From contig DATAVK010000013.1 of assembly GCA_036267755.1 (NCBI GenBank), positions 1 through 5,889 of the forward strand: a DNA stretch of 5,889 bases, written 5' to 3'. This stretch comes from DATAVK01 sp036267755. GTDB lineage: Bacteria; Actinomycetota; Actinomycetes; JAFAQI01. The notes beneath the pieces were generated by a model. The model was not told where the DNA came from. It did not search any database and saw only the letters and a list, made by a program, of their open reading frames with translations. Positions 5,106-5,889 of this stretch are shown here, in pieces. Both the position numbers and the translations under genes were made by a program. How positions within the stretch are numbered: the stretch's first letter is position 1; the number at the start of each line of letters is the position of its first letter.

Positions 5106-5197
5106 GCACACCACAGCCACCCCGACCGGCTCGCTGCTGGGACTGCCGCTACGGCGTCGAGTGCGGCAAGTGCCCGCCCCGCGTCGATCCTGCGTGA
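5102..5197 (+). CDS. 31-aa double-CxxC microprotein
   Basis: GTG 5102 overlaps the HNH stop (GTGA, 5102-5105) and opens a 31-codon frame ending at TGA 5195-5197. The product is proline-rich at its N-terminus and then has CWDCRYGVECGKC: C12/C15 and C21/C24, two CxxC pairs with a 5-residue spacer, enough for a single zinc site. A short basic/proline tail, PPRVDPA, follows. The stop-start overlap and the regular cysteine spacing argue for a real gene despite its size. No function can be assigned; it could be a zinc-ribbon partner of the HNH protein. A remnant of a longer zinc-finger gene is the main alternative. Confidence 0.55.
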   Translation: MSTPQPPRPARCWDCRYGVECGKCPPRVDPA

Positions 5198-5276
5198 ATC
5201 GCGCACACAGAAAGTTCAAAAGCTGACAGCGCGCCAACCCGTAGCCCCAAGAAATTTTTGTCTCACTCCGCGTGAC

Positions 5277-5888
5277 TCAACGCACGAAGATGCGCGCCCG
5301 GCGCGGCGCGGCGAGCGCGGCCCTCGAGTAGGCGATCACGGCGGCCACCGCTAGGTCGATCTTCGCCGGGGAGTCCTGCGCGGCCTTGGTGATCAGGTCA
5401 CCCTGCGGGGTCGGCCGCACCACGGCGTTCGCTACGTGACGGGCCAGGCGCGGATCGTCCTGGTGGGTGAGCCGGCCGTCGAGCACGGCGCTGTAGAACT
5501 GCGTGCAGGCGGGCGCCATCCTGGCGCGCACGTAGGTCGGCCATTCGATGACCTTGCCGGGCCACCGCTTCTCCCACTCGGAGATCTCGCGCTGCCAGTA
5601 CGGCGGGTCGCAGAGCAGCTCGCGCACGTCGTAGGTGGCGAACGTGACCGCCAGCGCGTCCTCGACCTCGGCGCGTGGCACGCGCCAACCCTTCCGGCCG
5701 GGGTTCTCCCACACCCCGAGCACCTGAATGAACCCGTCCGCGGTGGCCGCCACGAGCGCCGTGCTGTCGCCGCTGTACGAGCCGTCGAAGCCGACCCATA
5801 TGGTCTCGCCGGGCTCGAGGTCGCGGGCCACCTTGCGGGCATCCCAGGCGCCGTAGGGGAACCACGCGGACTCGCCGGCGGTCCACTG
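5277..5888 (-). CDS. terL: Phage terminase large subunit, C-terminal nuclease domain (5' end outside window)
   Basis: On the reverse strand 203 codons are present, ending at TGA (bases 5279-5277); the start and ATPase domain lie right of the window. The fragment is the RNase H-like nuclease domain that cuts concatemeric phage DNA during head filling. The first metal-binding acid is in WVGFDGSYSGDSTALV (D35 of the fragment), the second in LLCDPPYWQREISEW (D94) and the third in PAKIDLAVAAVIAY (D178). The segment DDPRLARHVANAVVR (144-158) is also typical of terminase C-termini. All three acids are present, so the domain looks functional. The frame stays open to the window edge (QWTAGESAWFPYGAWDA), so GTG 5831 is only an internal codon. 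It converges with the HNH unit across a 79-base gap (5198-5276) that has an AAATTTTTG tract (5252-5260) but no clear hairpin. No portal gene follows it. Confidence 0.92.
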   Translation of the reverse strand, partial: QWTAGESAWFPYGAWDARKVARDLEPGETIWVGFDGSYSGDSTALVAATADGFIQVLGVWENPGRKGWRVPRAEVEDALAVTFATYDVRELLCDPPYWQREISEWEKRWPGKVIEWPTYVRARMAPACTQFYSAVLDGRLTHQDDPRLARHVANAVVRPTPQGDLITKAAQDSPAKIDLAVAAVIAYSRAALAAPRRARIFVR

Positions 5889-5889
5889 C

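Larger units (their letters stand above)
690..5889. mobile_element. Integrative phage-like element or satellite inserted in comM (left part)
   Basis: From the comM junction to the end of the window, every recognisable gene is of mobile-element type: large serine integrase, RepA-like ATPase, winged-helix-like small protein, HNH endonuclease and terminase large subunit. The left boundary is set where comM similarity is lost; the right boundary is not reached. No plasmid-transfer (relaxase, FtsK/TraB), capsid, portal or repressor gene is seen in this part. The element could be a prophage, a reduced prophage or a packaging-dependent satellite. The presence of its own replication ATPase and iterons favours an element that replicates after excision. 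Confidence 0.8.

Overview
The window is high-GC DNA from an actinobacterium. Two host genes at the left end show this: the C-terminus of a DUF2469 protein and a complete yraN (UPF0102), in the conserved actinobacterial order rnhB - DUF2469 - yraN - comM - dprA. Leaderless-type start signals and GTG starts fit as well. The lineage could be Pseudonocardiales or a relative, but that is only a guess from style.

Host part (1-~690): end of DUF2469, a short gap with a hairpin and two DnaA-box-like TGTCCACA motifs, yraN, then the first codons of comM (YifB/Mg-chelatase-like ATPase). comM runs in a family-like way for about 16 codons and then hits a stop. A large serine integrase starts 11 bases after that stop, so this point is read as the left attachment junction (attL) of an integrated element that disrupts comM.

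Element part (~690-5889, right end not reached): (i) a 464-aa large serine integrase, probably on a leaderless mRNA; (ii) a two-gene unit with ATGA overlap, a 71-aa small helical protein and a 518-aa RepA/AAA_25-type ATPase with a deviant Walker A motif; (iii) a 200-bp non-coding stretch with a strong hairpin, a cluster of GTTGCAGT-type iterons and an AT-rich patch, a good candidate replication origin; (iv) a tightly coupled three-gene unit: a 72-aa winged-helix-like protein, a 218-aa multi-zinc-finger HNH endonuclease, and a 31-aa double-CxxC microprotein that is easy to miss; (v) on the opposite strand, the C-terminal nuclease domain of a phage terminase large subunit, convergent with the HNH unit.

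Taken together, the integrase inserts and excises the element, the RepA-like ATPase and iterons would replicate it after excision, and the HNH and terminase genes link it to phage DNA packaging. The compact int-rep-HNH-TerL layout, with TerL as the last gene of its leftward unit and no portal gene after it, suggests a reduced prophage or a phage satellite (PICI-like) rather than a standard siphovirus late operon. That is inference: the rest of the element lies outside the window.
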